Shown: positions 41,196 to 49,916 of the stretch, in pieces
How positions within the stretch are numbered: position 1 is the first letter of the stretch
Layout of the letters: every line of letters begins with the position of its first letter
Source: Actinocrispum wychmicini
Lineage (GTDB): Bacteria > Actinomycetota > Actinomycetes > Mycobacteriales > Pseudonocardiaceae
Assembly: GCF_004345645.1 (NCBI RefSeq)
Contig: NZ_SLWS01000010.1
Coordinates: 62,001 to 126,000, forward strand
Length of the DNA: 64,000 nucleotides
Direction: 5' to 3'
Position numbers and translations under genes: made by a program
Notes under the pieces: generated by a model
The model's database searches: none
What the model saw: the letters and a program-made list of their open reading frames with translations, nothing else
Told to the model about the DNA's origin: nothing

Positions 41196-43437
41196 GGTTG
41201 TCCAGCGCGTCCTGCACCCGCGTCCGGCGCGACACCTTGCCCAGGTCGTCGATCTTGCCGGAGCGTGCCTTCCACGGCGACAACGCCACCAGCGGATCGA
41301 GCATGAACAGCGGCAGGTACTCGGTCGTCGCGTCGTAGGCCCAACAGATCTCGTCGAGGGCGCGTTCGGCAGGTGGCGACAACTCGCCGCCCGCGCCGGT
41401 CACCTCCTCCGGGAGGTACCACGTCCGGACGGCTTCGGTGAACCCCCGCACGGCCTTCAGCATCAGTGTCGCGACTCCTGCTGCCTGCAGGAAGTCCTGG
41501 ACCCGCAGCCGCCGTTGCACCGCTCGCAGCATGTCCTCGGTGCCGCTGGCAATCGACTCGTCGAACATCTGCCGGAACTGGGTGATGTCCTCCAGCACCG
41601 CGACGGCGTCGCCGAACAGCCGGTCCACTTCGGGTGGCAGCGGCGAGCGGACCAGCACGTCGCCGGACTCCGTGCCGGCGAGCTCTGCGACCTTGCTGTT
41701 CAGTGCACTCAGTGTCTTCTGGATCAGGGTCAGTTGCAGGTCGGCGGACCACCCAACGTTGTCGACGTGGTCCGTCAGCTTCTCGATGAACCCGTGGATG
41801 TTGGACTGCTGCACGTTCAAGTGGTCGATTCGTCGCCGCATGTCCAGGTCGGGATCGGCGGACGCGTCTCCTCTCAACCCACCCATCGCGGCACCTATGA
41901 GCGCCCGGAAATCCTTGCCGAAGTCACGTTCCACGTACACGAGCGGCTCGTTCGGCAACTGCTCGCGCAGTGGCTCGACGAGGTTGGGCCCGATCACGCC
42001 GTTCACGACCAGGACAACCCTGACCGAGGGGGTGGCTGCACGCAGAGTCGTGAGCCGCTGGGAGACCTCGTTGATCTCGTCGCGGGTGAGCAGCGATTCC
42101 CTGATCAGCACGGCACATCCGGTGCTGTCGCCGTCCAGTGGGATCCAGAAGTCCGCCCGCCCGTGCTCGCCGAAATGGTGGTCACGCACGTACGACCAGC
42201 CGATCGCGTCCAGTTCCCGGCTCGCCCGCGAGCCGATCTCCTGCGAGCTCAACGATCGCAGCAACTCCCGCGCGACCATCCGCACCATGTCAGCCGTGAT
42301 GTCGGTCTGTCCGGCGTCCCAGGACAGCTGGAACAGCCGGTGGCACATGCGGATCACCTTGCGCGCGTTGCCGCCGGTCAACGCGACCAGGTAGCCGACT
42401 GTCGGCACAGTGAACGGCGCCAGTCGCCGCTCCGGCGCCTGCGCCTGCTCGATCAGCTCACGGACCTGGCCTTCGCTCAGCCCGGCCAGCTCCACCGAGT
42501 GCGTGACCCGCTCGACCGCGCTCGGGTCCAGCGTCCCGACGAAGTCCGGATGGCCGCACAGCACCAGGCACGCGCCTGCCTTGGTGAACACCTCCAGCAT
42601 CTTGCGGAACGCGGCGAGCACGCTGCCGGTGTCGTCGCCCGCGGCGGCGAAGATCTTGTCGAACTCGTCGATGATCAGCACCAGTCGGCGTTCCCGCCCG
42701 CCGAACAGCAGCGCCAGCACGCCCATCGCCTCGAACACGTCCGGCGTCGCCGAGATGGCCTCGGTGATGCCGCGGTCGACCAGGACCGGCGTCGGTTCCG
42801 CCCCGGTCAGCCATGACCACACGGCGTCGTCGAAACCCGGCCGCAGCAACAAGGTGAGCGCCTTGCCGAAGTCGGCGTTGTCGGTCACGTCCTGCAGGGT
42901 CCGCTGCACTTCCCGGAGCAGCGCGCTCTCCATCAGCTGCAACGGTTCGATGACCTCGCCGGGCCTGCGGTCGGGGTCCCGCAGCACGTCGGCGGCCTGC
43001 GCGGCGATTCCGCTCTGGTGCAGCTGCGCGGCGACGATGTCGGCGTAGTAGTCGTTGATCCGGGCGCGCACCCGGTCGAGCCCGAGTTTGTGCGCGAACC
43101 GCTGGTACATCCGCAGCGGATTCTCCGCGGTGGCCTCGATATGCAGCGATCTCGACGGGTCGTGCATCGTCTCGGCCGCCACCCGTACCAGTCGGCCGGC
43201 CAAATGTGTCTTACCCGTTCCGTAGTCGCCCAGGATGAGCAGCACATTTCCGTCCGGCCGGGCGCGCGGCCGCGGCGGCTGGGAAAGCAGATAACCGCGG
43301 ACGTGGCCGGTGGCGCGCCGGATCGCGTCGGTGTCGATGGTGATGTCGTCACCGGTTTCGCCGGAATCCGCGAGGCTGGCCACGGCCATCGCCGAGAACG
43401 GATTACGAAGTAACGGGTCCGACTCGTGTGCACTCAT
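41140..43437 (-). CDS. Orc1/Cdc6-like AAA+ ATPase, third gene of a three-gene operon
   Basis: 765 residues. Walker A is GDYGTGKT (70-77), Walker B LVLIIDEFDK (near 252-261), and the Orc/Cdc6-style winged-helix sensor reads ALTGGNARKVI. After it come a segment with RHxx-like HHFGEHGRADFWIP and VRVVLVVNGVIGPN that looks like a restriction-endonuclease-like or REC-like fold, and a helical C-terminal third (DFLQAAGVATLMLKAVRGF). ATG overlaps the previous stop (ATGA). Not a recognised replication factor in bacteria; the family is reminiscent of STAND-type conflict ATPases. Confidence 0.82.
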   Translation of the reverse strand: MSAHESDPLLRNPFSAMAVASLADSGETGDDITIDTDAIRRATGHVRGYLLSQPPRPRARPDGNVLLILGDYGTGKTHLAGRLVRVAAETMHDPSRSLHIEATAENPLRMYQRFAHKLGLDRVRARINDYYADIVAAQLHQSGIAAQAADVLRDPDRRPGEVIEPLQLMESALLREVQRTLQDVTDNADFGKALTLLLRPGFDDAVWSWLTGAEPTPVLVDRGITEAISATPDVFEAMGVLALLFGGRERRLVLIIDEFDKIFAAAGDDTGSVLAAFRKMLEVFTKAGACLVLCGHPDFVGTLDPSAVERVTHSVELAGLSEGQVRELIEQAQAPERRLAPFTVPTVGYLVALTGGNARKVIRMCHRLFQLSWDAGQTDITADMVRMVARELLRSLSSQEIGSRASRELDAIGWSYVRDHHFGEHGRADFWIPLDGDSTGCAVLIRESLLTRDEINEVSQRLTTLRAATPSVRVVLVVNGVIGPNLVEPLREQLPNEPLVYVERDFGKDFRALIGAAMGGLRGDASADPDLDMRRRIDHLNVQQSNIHGFIEKLTDHVDNVGWSADLQLTLIQKTLSALNSKVAELAGTESGDVLVRSPLPPEVDRLFGDAVAVLEDITQFRQMFDESIASGTEDMLRAVQRRLRVQDFLQAAGVATLMLKAVRGFTEAVRTWYLPEEVTGAGGELSPPAERALDEICWAYDATTEYLPLFMLDPLVALSPWKARSGKIDDLGKVSRRTRVQDALDNLSPRVRRAVLRSFLYTES

Positions 43438-44369
43438 GATCCCGCCCCGTTCGCCAGCCGCCGAGCCAGATCCGCGCGGATATCGTCGACGGTCACCCAG
43501 TCTTCGTTTTCGTACCCTATCGGCTGATCAAGCCGGAACTCGTAAGAACTGTGCAAAACCCGTTGCAGCTGCGCGACCGTGTGTAACTCTCCGTCGAGTT
43601 CGGTCATGGTTTCCTCACTCATCCGTGGATAGGCGCCCTGGTCTGCGTTGCGGTTCAACCGGTCCTGAGTGAATCGCCGCACGTCGCCCTCTGCCAACGG
43701 GCCGACATGAAGCGTGACCGGCCGCATCCACGCCTCGAGTTTTCCTTCGATCGTGTAAGCGTCCCGTTCGGTCAGCAGTGCCGACTCGGCCATGAACAAC
43801 ACCCGCGGCCGGGCGAACATCGCGTACCGCATCACTTCCAGATCCAGGTCGCCGGGCGACGGCAACAGAATGATCAACGCGTACGGATCGTCGAGCCACA
43901 ACGGGAGGTTGTTGTACACGTGGTTCGGGTGCTCACGCCGTTGTTCGAAACTGGTGGCGCCGTCGGGCAGCAGCACGCCCTTGTTCTTGACCAGGTCACA
44001 GAGCTGGTCGCACGTGATGGACATCCGTTTGTCCACGCCGTGCGTCTCGGCCGGCCCCACGGTCCTGGTGGCGTCGATGACCTTGCCGACCATCTGGTGC
44101 TTCTTCTTGAGCTCGTCCACGACCCAGTCCGCACACCGGTTGACCAGCGCGGACTTGCCGCAGCCGGTGTCCCCGGTGACCAGTGTGAGGCCGCCGTCGG
44201 CCAGCATCCCCCGCAGGTCGCCCATCCGCCGCTGGAACTTCTGGAACTGGGCCTCGCTGTTGTCCACCGGGACGTAGAAGGCGCGGTGGTGGGAATGGTC
44301 GAACGGCCGTAACGGCCGCATCGGGCTGGCACCGAACGGCTCTACGGTGAACGGGTTGATCGCGCTCAT
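43434..44369 (-). CDS. Small P-loop NTPase, second gene of the three-gene operon
   Basis: 311 residues. Walker A GDTGCGKS (66-73) follows LTLVTG, and a Walker B-like strand is ALIILLPSPGD. The C-terminus contains DVRRFTQDRLNRN and a WVTVDDIRADLARRLANG helix. No HTH or membrane segment is evident. ATG 44369 overlaps the upstream stop by 4 bases and GGAG lies six bases before it. It probably forms a complex with the AAA+ protein encoded next, as a switch or adaptor. Confidence 0.8.
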   Translation of the reverse strand: MSAINPFTVEPFGASPMRPLRPFDHSHHRAFYVPVDNSEAQFQKFQRRMGDLRGMLADGGLTLVTGDTGCGKSALVNRCADWVVDELKKKHQMVGKVIDATRTVGPAETHGVDKRMSITCDQLCDLVKNKGVLLPDGATSFEQRREHPNHVYNNLPLWLDDPYALIILLPSPGDLDLEVMRYAMFARPRVLFMAESALLTERDAYTIEGKLEAWMRPVTLHVGPLAEGDVRRFTQDRLNRNADQGAYPRMSEETMTELDGELHTVAQLQRVLHSSYEFRLDQPIGYENEDWVTVDDIRADLARRLANGAGS

Positions 44370-45190
44370 GGCCGCTCCTCGGCGGCCACGGCGGCGGTCT
44401 CGGCAGTCGTGGCGATCCCGACAGCCTTCGCGCCGCCCCCTTTGACCTCTTTGACCGCTTTGTGCGAGCCGACCACCACGGCCAGCCCGGCGGCGATCGT
44501 CAACACGTTGTCCCGCAGCTCGTTCAGGCTTTCGGTGAGGTCCCGCACCCGATCTCGGGACCGCGTGGCGTTGTCGTCCCAGCCTTGGCCCATGGCCGGT
44601 CCGAGGGTGTCGTCGAGCGGCTCCAGCGCGGTGGTCACCAGATGCCACTTCGGGTGCCGTGCCTTCACGTCGGCGAGCTGGTTGACGAGTTTCCGCCGGG
44701 CCCGCACCAGCTCGCTGTCGGCGGCGCCCACCTTGATGCCACGCAGGAACACGTCGCCGCGTTCATGGAAGTCGGTGACCGCGGTCCGCAGGTTGTCACC
44801 GAGTGCGCGCCCGCGGGCACGCAGGTCGACGAATGCGGCGGCCAGGAAAGCGAGCACGGCACCGAACAACCCGGTCAGAAAGGGCAGCACGGAAGCGAAA
44901 CCGGACGACCCGCTGCCTTTCGCCGACTCGTAGAGCGCGGTGCAGGCGCGCGTGAAGCCGTCCGGGTGGGCCTTGCGCCATGTGGGTAGGTCGGTCAACG
45001 CGGTCCGGTCGTCGATCTCCAGGGCCACCACGGCATCGGCCAGATCGGCGCGTTGCGCCGGAGCCAAGCAGAAGGTGACCATAGCGTCATCTCCGGCGCT
45101 CGCACGGGCGACACCTGAATGGAGCAGCACGCCAACCAGGACGAACAGGAGAACTCGCCCGGCTCGGCCGGAAGAGCCCCTGCGGACCAT
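44366..45190 (-). CDS. Membrane-anchored protein, first gene of the three-gene operon
   Basis: 274 residues. ATG 45190 has GGGAGAAAG upstream. A signal peptide (1-30, RVLLFVLVGVLLHSG) is followed by a short outer domain of about 65 residues with two cysteines (Cys41, Cys83), one membrane helix at 99-121, and a cytoplasmic part of about 150 residues predicted to be coiled coil (FHERGDVFLRGIKVGAADSE, DLTESLNELRDNVLTIAAG). This layout fits an extracellular sensor or membrane anchor for the two coupled NTPases. No family recognised. Confidence 0.78.
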   Translation of the reverse strand: MVRRGSSGRAGRVLLFVLVGVLLHSGVARASAGDDAMVTFCLAPAQRADLADAVVALEIDDRTALTDLPTWRKAHPDGFTRACTALYESAKGSGSSGFASVLPFLTGLFGAVLAFLAAAFVDLRARGRALGDNLRTAVTDFHERGDVFLRGIKVGAADSELVRARRKLVNQLADVKARHPKWHLVTTALEPLDDTLGPAMGQGWDDNATRSRDRVRDLTESLNELRDNVLTIAAGLAVVVGSHKAVKEVKGGGAKAVGIATTAETAAVAAEERP

Positions 45191-45285
45191 TCTTTCTCCC
45201 GTATCTTTGTCGACCCTCAACTCTACCGACGAAAAGTCGCAGCGGGTGAGAACCCTGCGCGCCGCACTACCCAAATGGACCAATT

Positions 45286-45303
45286 CCGCGTTTTCGCGGT
45301 TTT
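45286..45303. promoter_or_regulatory. Perfect palindrome between hisE and the three-gene operon
   Basis: CCGCG-TTTT-CGCGG (45286-45299) followed by TTTT, in the 200-bp gap between divergent genes. A rho-independent terminator is unexpected here, so an operator is the better reading. Confidence 0.35.
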
Positions 45304-45390
45304 CACTGGGCGAATCCGGTGCCCGAGGCGCCGGTCACACCCGGCCGACCGAGTGATCGGCGGCCGGCACCGGGATGAAAGGATCGGGGG

Positions 45391-45654
45391 GTGAAGACGT
45401 TCGACGAGCTGTTCGCCGAACTCAGCGACCGCGCGCGCACCCGGCCTGAGGGCTCGGGGACCGTCGCGGCGCTGGATGCGGGTGTGCACGCGCAGGGCAA
45501 GAAGGTGCTGGAGGAGGCCGGCGAGGTGTGGATCGCGGCCGAGCATGAGGACGACGAGCATCTGGCGGAGGAGGTCTCCCAGCTGCTCTACCGGGTTCAG
45601 GTCCTGATGATCGGACGTGGCCTGACCTTGGATGACGTCTACCGCTACCTCTAG
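45391..45654 (+). CDS. hisE: Phosphoribosyl-ATP pyrophosphatase HisE
   Basis: 87 residues from GTG 45391. Hydrolyses phosphoribosyl-ATP to phosphoribosyl-AMP in step two of histidine synthesis. The MazG-like metal-binding helices are present (KKVLEEAGEVWIAAEHEDDE, LAEEVSQLLYRVQVLMI), with acidic residues in EEAGE and EEVSQLLYR. It precedes hisG, but a 161-bp inverted-repeat element now separates them, and that element's CTAG target includes the hisE stop codon. Confidence 0.93.
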   Translation: MKTFDELFAELSDRARTRPEGSGTVAALDAGVHAQGKKVLEEAGEVWIAAEHEDDEHLAEEVSQLLYRVQVLMIGRGLTLDDVYRYL

Positions 45655-45819
45655 GCCGTGTTTCAGGTGTCCCGATCGCGATAGCCGGGCCGGATGCGGT
45701 CCCTGACGCCACCGCCGGAACGCCCAAAGACAACCAGTATTCGCGGCGTCCCGCCGGCGACGCCAGGAACCGCCCCGATCCCGGCTCTCATCGACCGGGA
45801 CACCTGAAACACGACCTAG
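45651..45819 (+). mobile_element. 161-bp MITE-like element with CTAG target duplication
   Basis: Element body 45655-45815. The ends are inverted repeats of 24 bp (left starts GCCGTGTTTCAGGTGTCCCG; right is the reverse complement with two mismatches). The flanking CTAG at 45651-45654 and 45816-45819 is a direct duplication. No coding capacity. Four-base CTAG duplications are typical of IS5-family transposition, so this is probably a non-autonomous derivative of such an IS. Confidence 0.7.
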
Positions 45820-45828
45820 GAGCCCCAC

Positions 45829-46674
45829 ATGTTGCGTGTCGCCGTGCCGAACAAGGGCGCGCTCGCGGTCGCCGCGTCCGAGATGCTGGTCGAGGCCGGC
45901 TACCGCCAACGCGGTGAGCAGCGTGACCTGACCGTGCTCGACCCGAGCAACGAGGTCGAGTTCTTCTTCCTGCGCCCCAAGGACATCGCCGTGTACGTCG
46001 GGTCCGGCGAGCTCGACCTGGGCATCACCGGGCGGGACCTGGCGCGCGACTCCGGCGCGCCGGTGACCGAGGTGCTCGCGCTCGGGTTCGGCGGGTCGAC
46101 GTTCCGGTACGCCGCCCCGGCCGGCCGTGAGTGGACCGTCGCGGACCTGGACGGCAAGCGCCTGGCCACCGCGTACCCCCGGCTGGTCCGGGACGACCTG
46201 GCCGGGCACGGCGTGAAAGCCGACGTGATCCGGCTCGACGGGGCCGTCGAGATCTCGGTGCAGCTCGGCGTGGCGGACGCGATCGCGGACGTGGTGGGCT
46301 CCGGCCGCACCCTGCGCCAGCACAACCTGGTGGCGTTCGGCGACCCGATCTGCGTGTCCGAGGCCGTGCTCGTGCACCGGGCCGAAGCGACCCCGTCGCC
46401 GGACGCCGAACAGCTCAGGGCCCGGCTGCAGGGCGTGGTCTTCGCCCAGCAGTACATGATGTTGGACTACGACTGCCCGAAGGCGCTGCTGGACAAGGCC
46501 CTGGAGGTCACGCCGGGCCTGGAGTCGCCGACCGTGGCGCCGCTGGCCAACCCGGACTGGGTGGCGGTCCGCGCGATGGTGCCCCGCAAACAGGCCAATC
46601 CGGTCATGGACACGCTCTGGGCGATCGGCGCCAAGGCGATTCTCGCGTCCGACATCCGCTCGTGCCGCCTGTAG
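45829..46674 (+). CDS. hisG: ATP phosphoribosyltransferase HisG
   Basis: 281 residues (long-form HisG, as in mycobacteria). Catalyses the first, committed step of histidine synthesis: ATP plus PRPP to phosphoribosyl-ATP. Features: MLRVAVPNKGALAVAASEML, DLGITGRDLARDSG, the PRPP loop ISVQLGVADAIADVVGSGRT, and a C-terminal regulatory domain with VRAMVPRKQANPVMDTL for histidine feedback. ATG 45829 follows AGGAGC. The gene now depends on transcription through, or promoter activity within, the MITE upstream. Confidence 0.95.
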   Translation: MLRVAVPNKGALAVAASEMLVEAGYRQRGEQRDLTVLDPSNEVEFFFLRPKDIAVYVGSGELDLGITGRDLARDSGAPVTEVLALGFGGSTFRYAAPAGREWTVADLDGKRLATAYPRLVRDDLAGHGVKADVIRLDGAVEISVQLGVADAIADVVGSGRTLRQHNLVAFGDPICVSEAVLVHRAEATPSPDAEQLRARLQGVVFAQQYMMLDYDCPKALLDKALEVTPGLESPTVAPLANPDWVAVRAMVPRKQANPVMDTLWAIGAKAILASDIRSCRL

Positions 46675-46766
46675 GGTTTTCGTTTCCTGGCTGGATCGGA
46701 CGCTGAACTGCGACGACGTGAGTTCGTCCGGCGTGCTGTGCGTCACCGCACCGGCGGGCAGACTGC

Positions 46767-46876
46767 GTTATGCCACTGTTGTGTTATGCCACCGCGGCGA
46801 ACCGGTGGGCCGATCCGCCTCAGCCGGCCACCCTGTGGTGCGGACTCCGGGTGTCCTCCCTTGACGCCCGGAGTCC
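46767..46876. terminator. Repeat and hairpin between hisG and the AraC regulator
   Basis: GTTATGCCAC occurs at 46767-46776 and 46783-46792. Then GGACTCCGGG (46842-46851) pairs with CCCGGAGTCC (46867-46876), with three further GTC/GAC pairs inside. There is no T-run. It lies between convergent genes, so a bidirectional transcription stop is likely. The rest of 46675-46879 shows nothing else. Confidence 0.55.
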
Positions 46877-46879
46877 ACG

Positions 46880-47842
46880 CTAGGGAGCGTCGCGCAGGAG
46901 GGTCTGGGTGGGCGGACGGCCATACGCGTCGCGGTAGTAGCCGGCGAACCGGCCGGCGTGGAAGAAACCCCAGCGGGCGGCGATCTGGGTGACAGTGACG
47001 CCGGTGGTGGGGTCGGCGGCCAGCAGGTCCCGGTGGGCGCGGTCGAGACGGACCCGGCGGACATATGCCATCGGCGTGGTGCCCTGGCGGTGGAAGGCGT
47101 ACTGCACCGCGCGGACGGTGACGTGGACCGCGGCGGCGATGTCGGCGACGCCGATTTCCGACGCGGGATGGTCGTCGATGAACCTCATGGCGCGCCGCAA
47201 GGTGGCGGAGTGCGCGTCGTGGCGATCCTCGATGGTGGGTTCGGTCAGCGCGGTGTTGGGGAACGCGGTCAGCACTGTGGCGGCCAACAGTTGAGGTGCG
47301 GTGGAGGCGACCAGCGGGGCGTCCCGGATCGCCGGATCGGTGAGGACGTGGTCGCGAAGGAAGGCGATGGTGCGCATGAGGTGCTGGCCGGCGGCCGGGG
47401 AGACCGGCCGGTAGCCGGTCAACCGCACCGGCTGCTCCGTGCGGCCGGGCGCGGTCGCGGCCACCTTGGACAGCAACGACGGCTCGACGGAGACGTAGCC
47501 GCAGCGCAAGTTGGTCACCCGGCCGGCGAAGCCGTGACCGGGCTGACCGAGCACGAAGACGTCACCGGGGCCGTGGCTCGCCGCCGCGCCCCCGACTCCC
47601 TCGGACGTCAGCCAGGCGCCGGTGTCCACCCAGGCCACGCCGACGCGACCCAACGAGTGGGCCACGTAACCCATCTCGAAACTGCAGTCGGTCAGTTCCA
47701 GGCTGATAGGCCCCAGCGGGTGCCGGGTGAGCCGGAAGCAGTGCCGACCTTGGCGGCTCGCCCTGAACCGCACCGAGGCGTACCCGGCGCTGATGAACTC
47801 CTGGACCTCATCCAGGTCGCTGCTCTCGAAGACCGTTTTCAT
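46880..47842 (-). CDS. AraC-family transcriptional regulator
   Basis: 320 residues. ATG 47842 has GGAGAC upstream. The N-terminal domain is of the AraC-binding-2/cupin-like type (RQGRHCFRLTRHPLGPISLE), and the two AraC helix-turn-helix units are at about 220-318 (IGVADIAAAVHVTVRAVQYAF, VTVTQIAARWGFFHAGRFAG). The ligand is unknown. No adjacent divergent operon makes its target obvious. Confidence 0.9.
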   Translation of the reverse strand: MKTVFESSDLDEVQEFISAGYASVRFRASRQGRHCFRLTRHPLGPISLELTDCSFEMGYVAHSLGRVGVAWVDTGAWLTSEGVGGAAASHGPGDVFVLGQPGHGFAGRVTNLRCGYVSVEPSLLSKVAATAPGRTEQPVRLTGYRPVSPAAGQHLMRTIAFLRDHVLTDPAIRDAPLVASTAPQLLAATVLTAFPNTALTEPTIEDRHDAHSATLRRAMRFIDDHPASEIGVADIAAAVHVTVRAVQYAFHRQGTTPMAYVRRVRLDRAHRDLLAADPTTGVTVTQIAARWGFFHAGRFAGYYRDAYGRPPTQTLLRDAP

Positions 47843-48130
47843 GACGTCTCCGCAACGTGCTCGGATGGTTCGCGGCTGACAGCTTCCTCCTGTGGGCATG
47901 ACGACGCCGGCCACCAATGACGCGACTCGTGGGTTTGGCGGACGAAATTGCTCCGCGTGGGTGAAATGCCGGGTCGACCGCCAGTGCCCGCTTGGCCGCG
48001 CCGGTCATTTACGCCGCGCAACACGCCCGACATCGCCCCAGGCACAGCGGCGGCCAGCCCTGAGCGAAGATGTCGGTCGCGTGGGGCGCGGTGGAAATGG
48101 CCGGCTAAAGGCGGCCAAGCCGTCCGAGCG

Positions 48131-48172
48131 GAGCGAGGACAGTCGAACACTGAGCGAGGACAATCCAATACT
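48131..48172 (+). repeat. Two 21-bp tandem repeats upstream of the RecB-like gene
   Basis: GAGCGAGGACAGTCGAACACT (48131-48151) is followed directly by a copy with three changes (48152-48172). The 358-bp gap 47843-48200 has no other gene. A TACTGT box (48188-48193) lies 7 bp before the GTG at 48201, suggesting a leaderless mRNA whose promoter borders the repeats. Confidence 0.5.
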
Positions 48173-48200
48173 GTCTTACTCGTGGCCTACTGTGCGGGTT

Positions 48201-49082
48201 GTGACGGTGACTGAGGAAGAGGGCCAGGCCACGGAAGGCGCTGCGGCTCCACGGCGGCGGCCGGCGTTGTCGCCGTCGAGGGCGAGCGACTTCAAGCAGT
48301 GCCCGCTGCTCTACCGGTTCCGAGCGGTGGACCGGCTGCCCGAGCGGCCGGGACCGGCGCAGGTGCGGGGCACGGTCGTGCACTCCGTTCTCGAGCAGTT
48401 GTACGCCCTGCCCGCGGCCGAACGTGTCCCCGAGACCGCGCACCGGCTGCTGCAGCCGACGTGGGCGAAGCTCAAGGAGCTGCCCGAGCTGGCCGAACTG
48501 TTCGCCGAGGGTGCCGGCGAGGAGGACTGGCTGGCCTCCGCGGACGAGCTGATCGACGGCTACTTCAGCCTGGAGGACCCGCGCCGGCTCGAACCCGAGG
48601 CGTGCGAGCTGCTGGTCGAGGCCGAGCTGCCGTCCGGTGTGCTGCTGCGCGGCTACATCGACCGGCTGGACGTGGCGCCGACCGGCGAGATCCGGGTGGT
48701 CGACTACAAGACCGGGGCCGCGCCGCGGGAGATCGGCGAGGCCAAGGCGTTGTTCCAGATGAAGTTCTACGCGCTCGTGCTGTGGAAGCTGCGTGGCGTG
48801 GTGCCCCGGCAGCTGCGCCTGATGTACCTGTCCGACCGGCAGTCCCTGGCCTACCAACCGGACGAGGCCGAGCTGACCAGGTTCGAACGCACCCTGGACG
48901 CGATCTGGCAGGCGGTCATGCGCGCGGCCAGGACCGGCGACTTCCGCCCGAGCAAGAGCCGCCTCTGCGACTACTGCGACCACAAGGCGTTCTGTCCGGA
49001 GTTCGGCGGCACACCGCCGGAGTACCCAGGCTGGCCGGAGCCCGACCCTGGCATCGAGACCCCACTCGACCGCGTCGACTAG
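48201..49082 (+). CDS. RecB-family PD-(D/E)XK exonuclease-like protein
   Basis: 293 residues. The nuclease core reads LSPSRASDFKQCPLLYRFR, GTVVHSVLEQLY, GYIDRLDVAPTGEIRVVDYKTG, with the catalytic Asp and the D-x-K pair, and a C-terminal cysteine cluster (LCDYCDHKAFCPEF) that could bind an iron-sulphur cluster together with the Cys near residue 35. This matches the Cas4/AddB-type single-domain RecB family; Rv2119 is the mycobacterial counterpart at the same relative place. GTG 48201 chosen; GTG 48207 possible. Confidence 0.9.
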   Translation: MTVTEEEGQATEGAAAPRRRPALSPSRASDFKQCPLLYRFRAVDRLPERPGPAQVRGTVVHSVLEQLYALPAAERVPETAHRLLQPTWAKLKELPELAELFAEGAGEEDWLASADELIDGYFSLEDPRRLEPEACELLVEAELPSGVLLRGYIDRLDVAPTGEIRVVDYKTGAAPREIGEAKALFQMKFYALVLWKLRGVVPRQLRLMYLSDRQSLAYQPDEAELTRFERTLDAIWQAVMRAARTGDFRPSKSRLCDYCDHKAFCPEFGGTPPEYPGWPEPDPGIETPLDRVD

Positions 49083-49121
49083 GACTGGCGGCCGCGCGGG
49101 TGGGGGCGATGAGTTTTCGGG

Positions 49122-49703
49122 GTGAACACGGTCTTTAACTGTGTGACACCTTTCGCTGAGTCGCCGTCCGTGGAGGCTGGGTTGCTGGAGCGGGCGATCG
49201 GGTACACGCTCGGCAGCCTTCGCCTCGTCACGCCCGCCGCGATGGCCCGCCCGACTCCGTGTCGGGAGTGGGACCTGTCCGCCCTGCTACGGCACATGGA
49301 CGATTCGTTGGCCGCGTTGCACGAGGCGGTCGAAGGCGGGTTCGTCTCGTTGGAGGCGGCGCAGCCCGTGGACGATCCGGTGCTGTCGCTGCGCAACCGG
49401 GCCTGCCGGTTGCTGGGCGCGTGGACGAACGGGTCGCGGCGGGTGGTGTCGGTCGCGGACCGGATGCTGGCCAGTGTCGTCGTGGGTCAGGCCGGCGCGC
49501 TGGAGATCGCCGTGCACGGGTGGGACGTGGCCAGCGCGTGCGGGGCGGACCGGCCGATCCCGGCGGCGCTGGCCGAGGAGTTGCTTCGCCTGGCGTTGGC
49601 GATCGTCACCGAGGACGACCGGCCCGGCCGGTTCGGGCCGCCGGTCGCGGTCCGCGCTCCCGGCGGCCCGGCCGAACTGCTGCTGGCTTTTCTCGGCCGT
49701 TGA
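49122..49703 (+). CDS. TIGR03086-type DinB/MDMPI metal-binding protein
   Basis: 193 residues (GTG 49122; GTG 49143 gives a shorter form with MTPF). The MDMPI-N/DinB four-helix fold is indicated by CREWDLSALLRHMDDSL and LEIAVHGWDVASACGAD, where His residues and Asp form the metal site. Members are mycothiol-dependent isomerases or hydrolases, or have unknown thiol-linked roles; an mshC gene in the same region fits that. The substrate is unknown. Confidence 0.85.
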   Translation: MNTVFNCVTPFAESPSVEAGLLERAIGYTLGSLRLVTPAAMARPTPCREWDLSALLRHMDDSLAALHEAVEGGFVSLEAAQPVDDPVLSLRNRACRLLGAWTNGSRRVVSVADRMLASVVVGQAGALEIAVHGWDVASACGADRPIPAALAEELLRLALAIVTEDDRPGRFGPPVAVRAPGGPAELLLAFLGR

Positions 49704-49916
49704 TGTACTCCACGAATTCACCCGCCCGGGGGAAATAATCGCCACCGGCTTGTCGGCCGAATCCAGGGAAACAGTGGTATTTCAGGCGACATGTCGCTGT
49801 TGGATTCTTACCGACATGACATGCGCCGGACACATGAATTTGATCCCCGGCGACCGCCGAGTAGGTTCGGGCGGAAGGTTCCCTGTCTGGGTGGCGCGCA
49901 ATTCGGGGAGGCCGCT

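Noticed and set aside
45286..45303. Rho-independent terminator at CCGCG-TTTT-CGCGG-TTTT
   Set aside because: It lies upstream of both divergent genes, where no transcript from either would end; an operator is more plausible.
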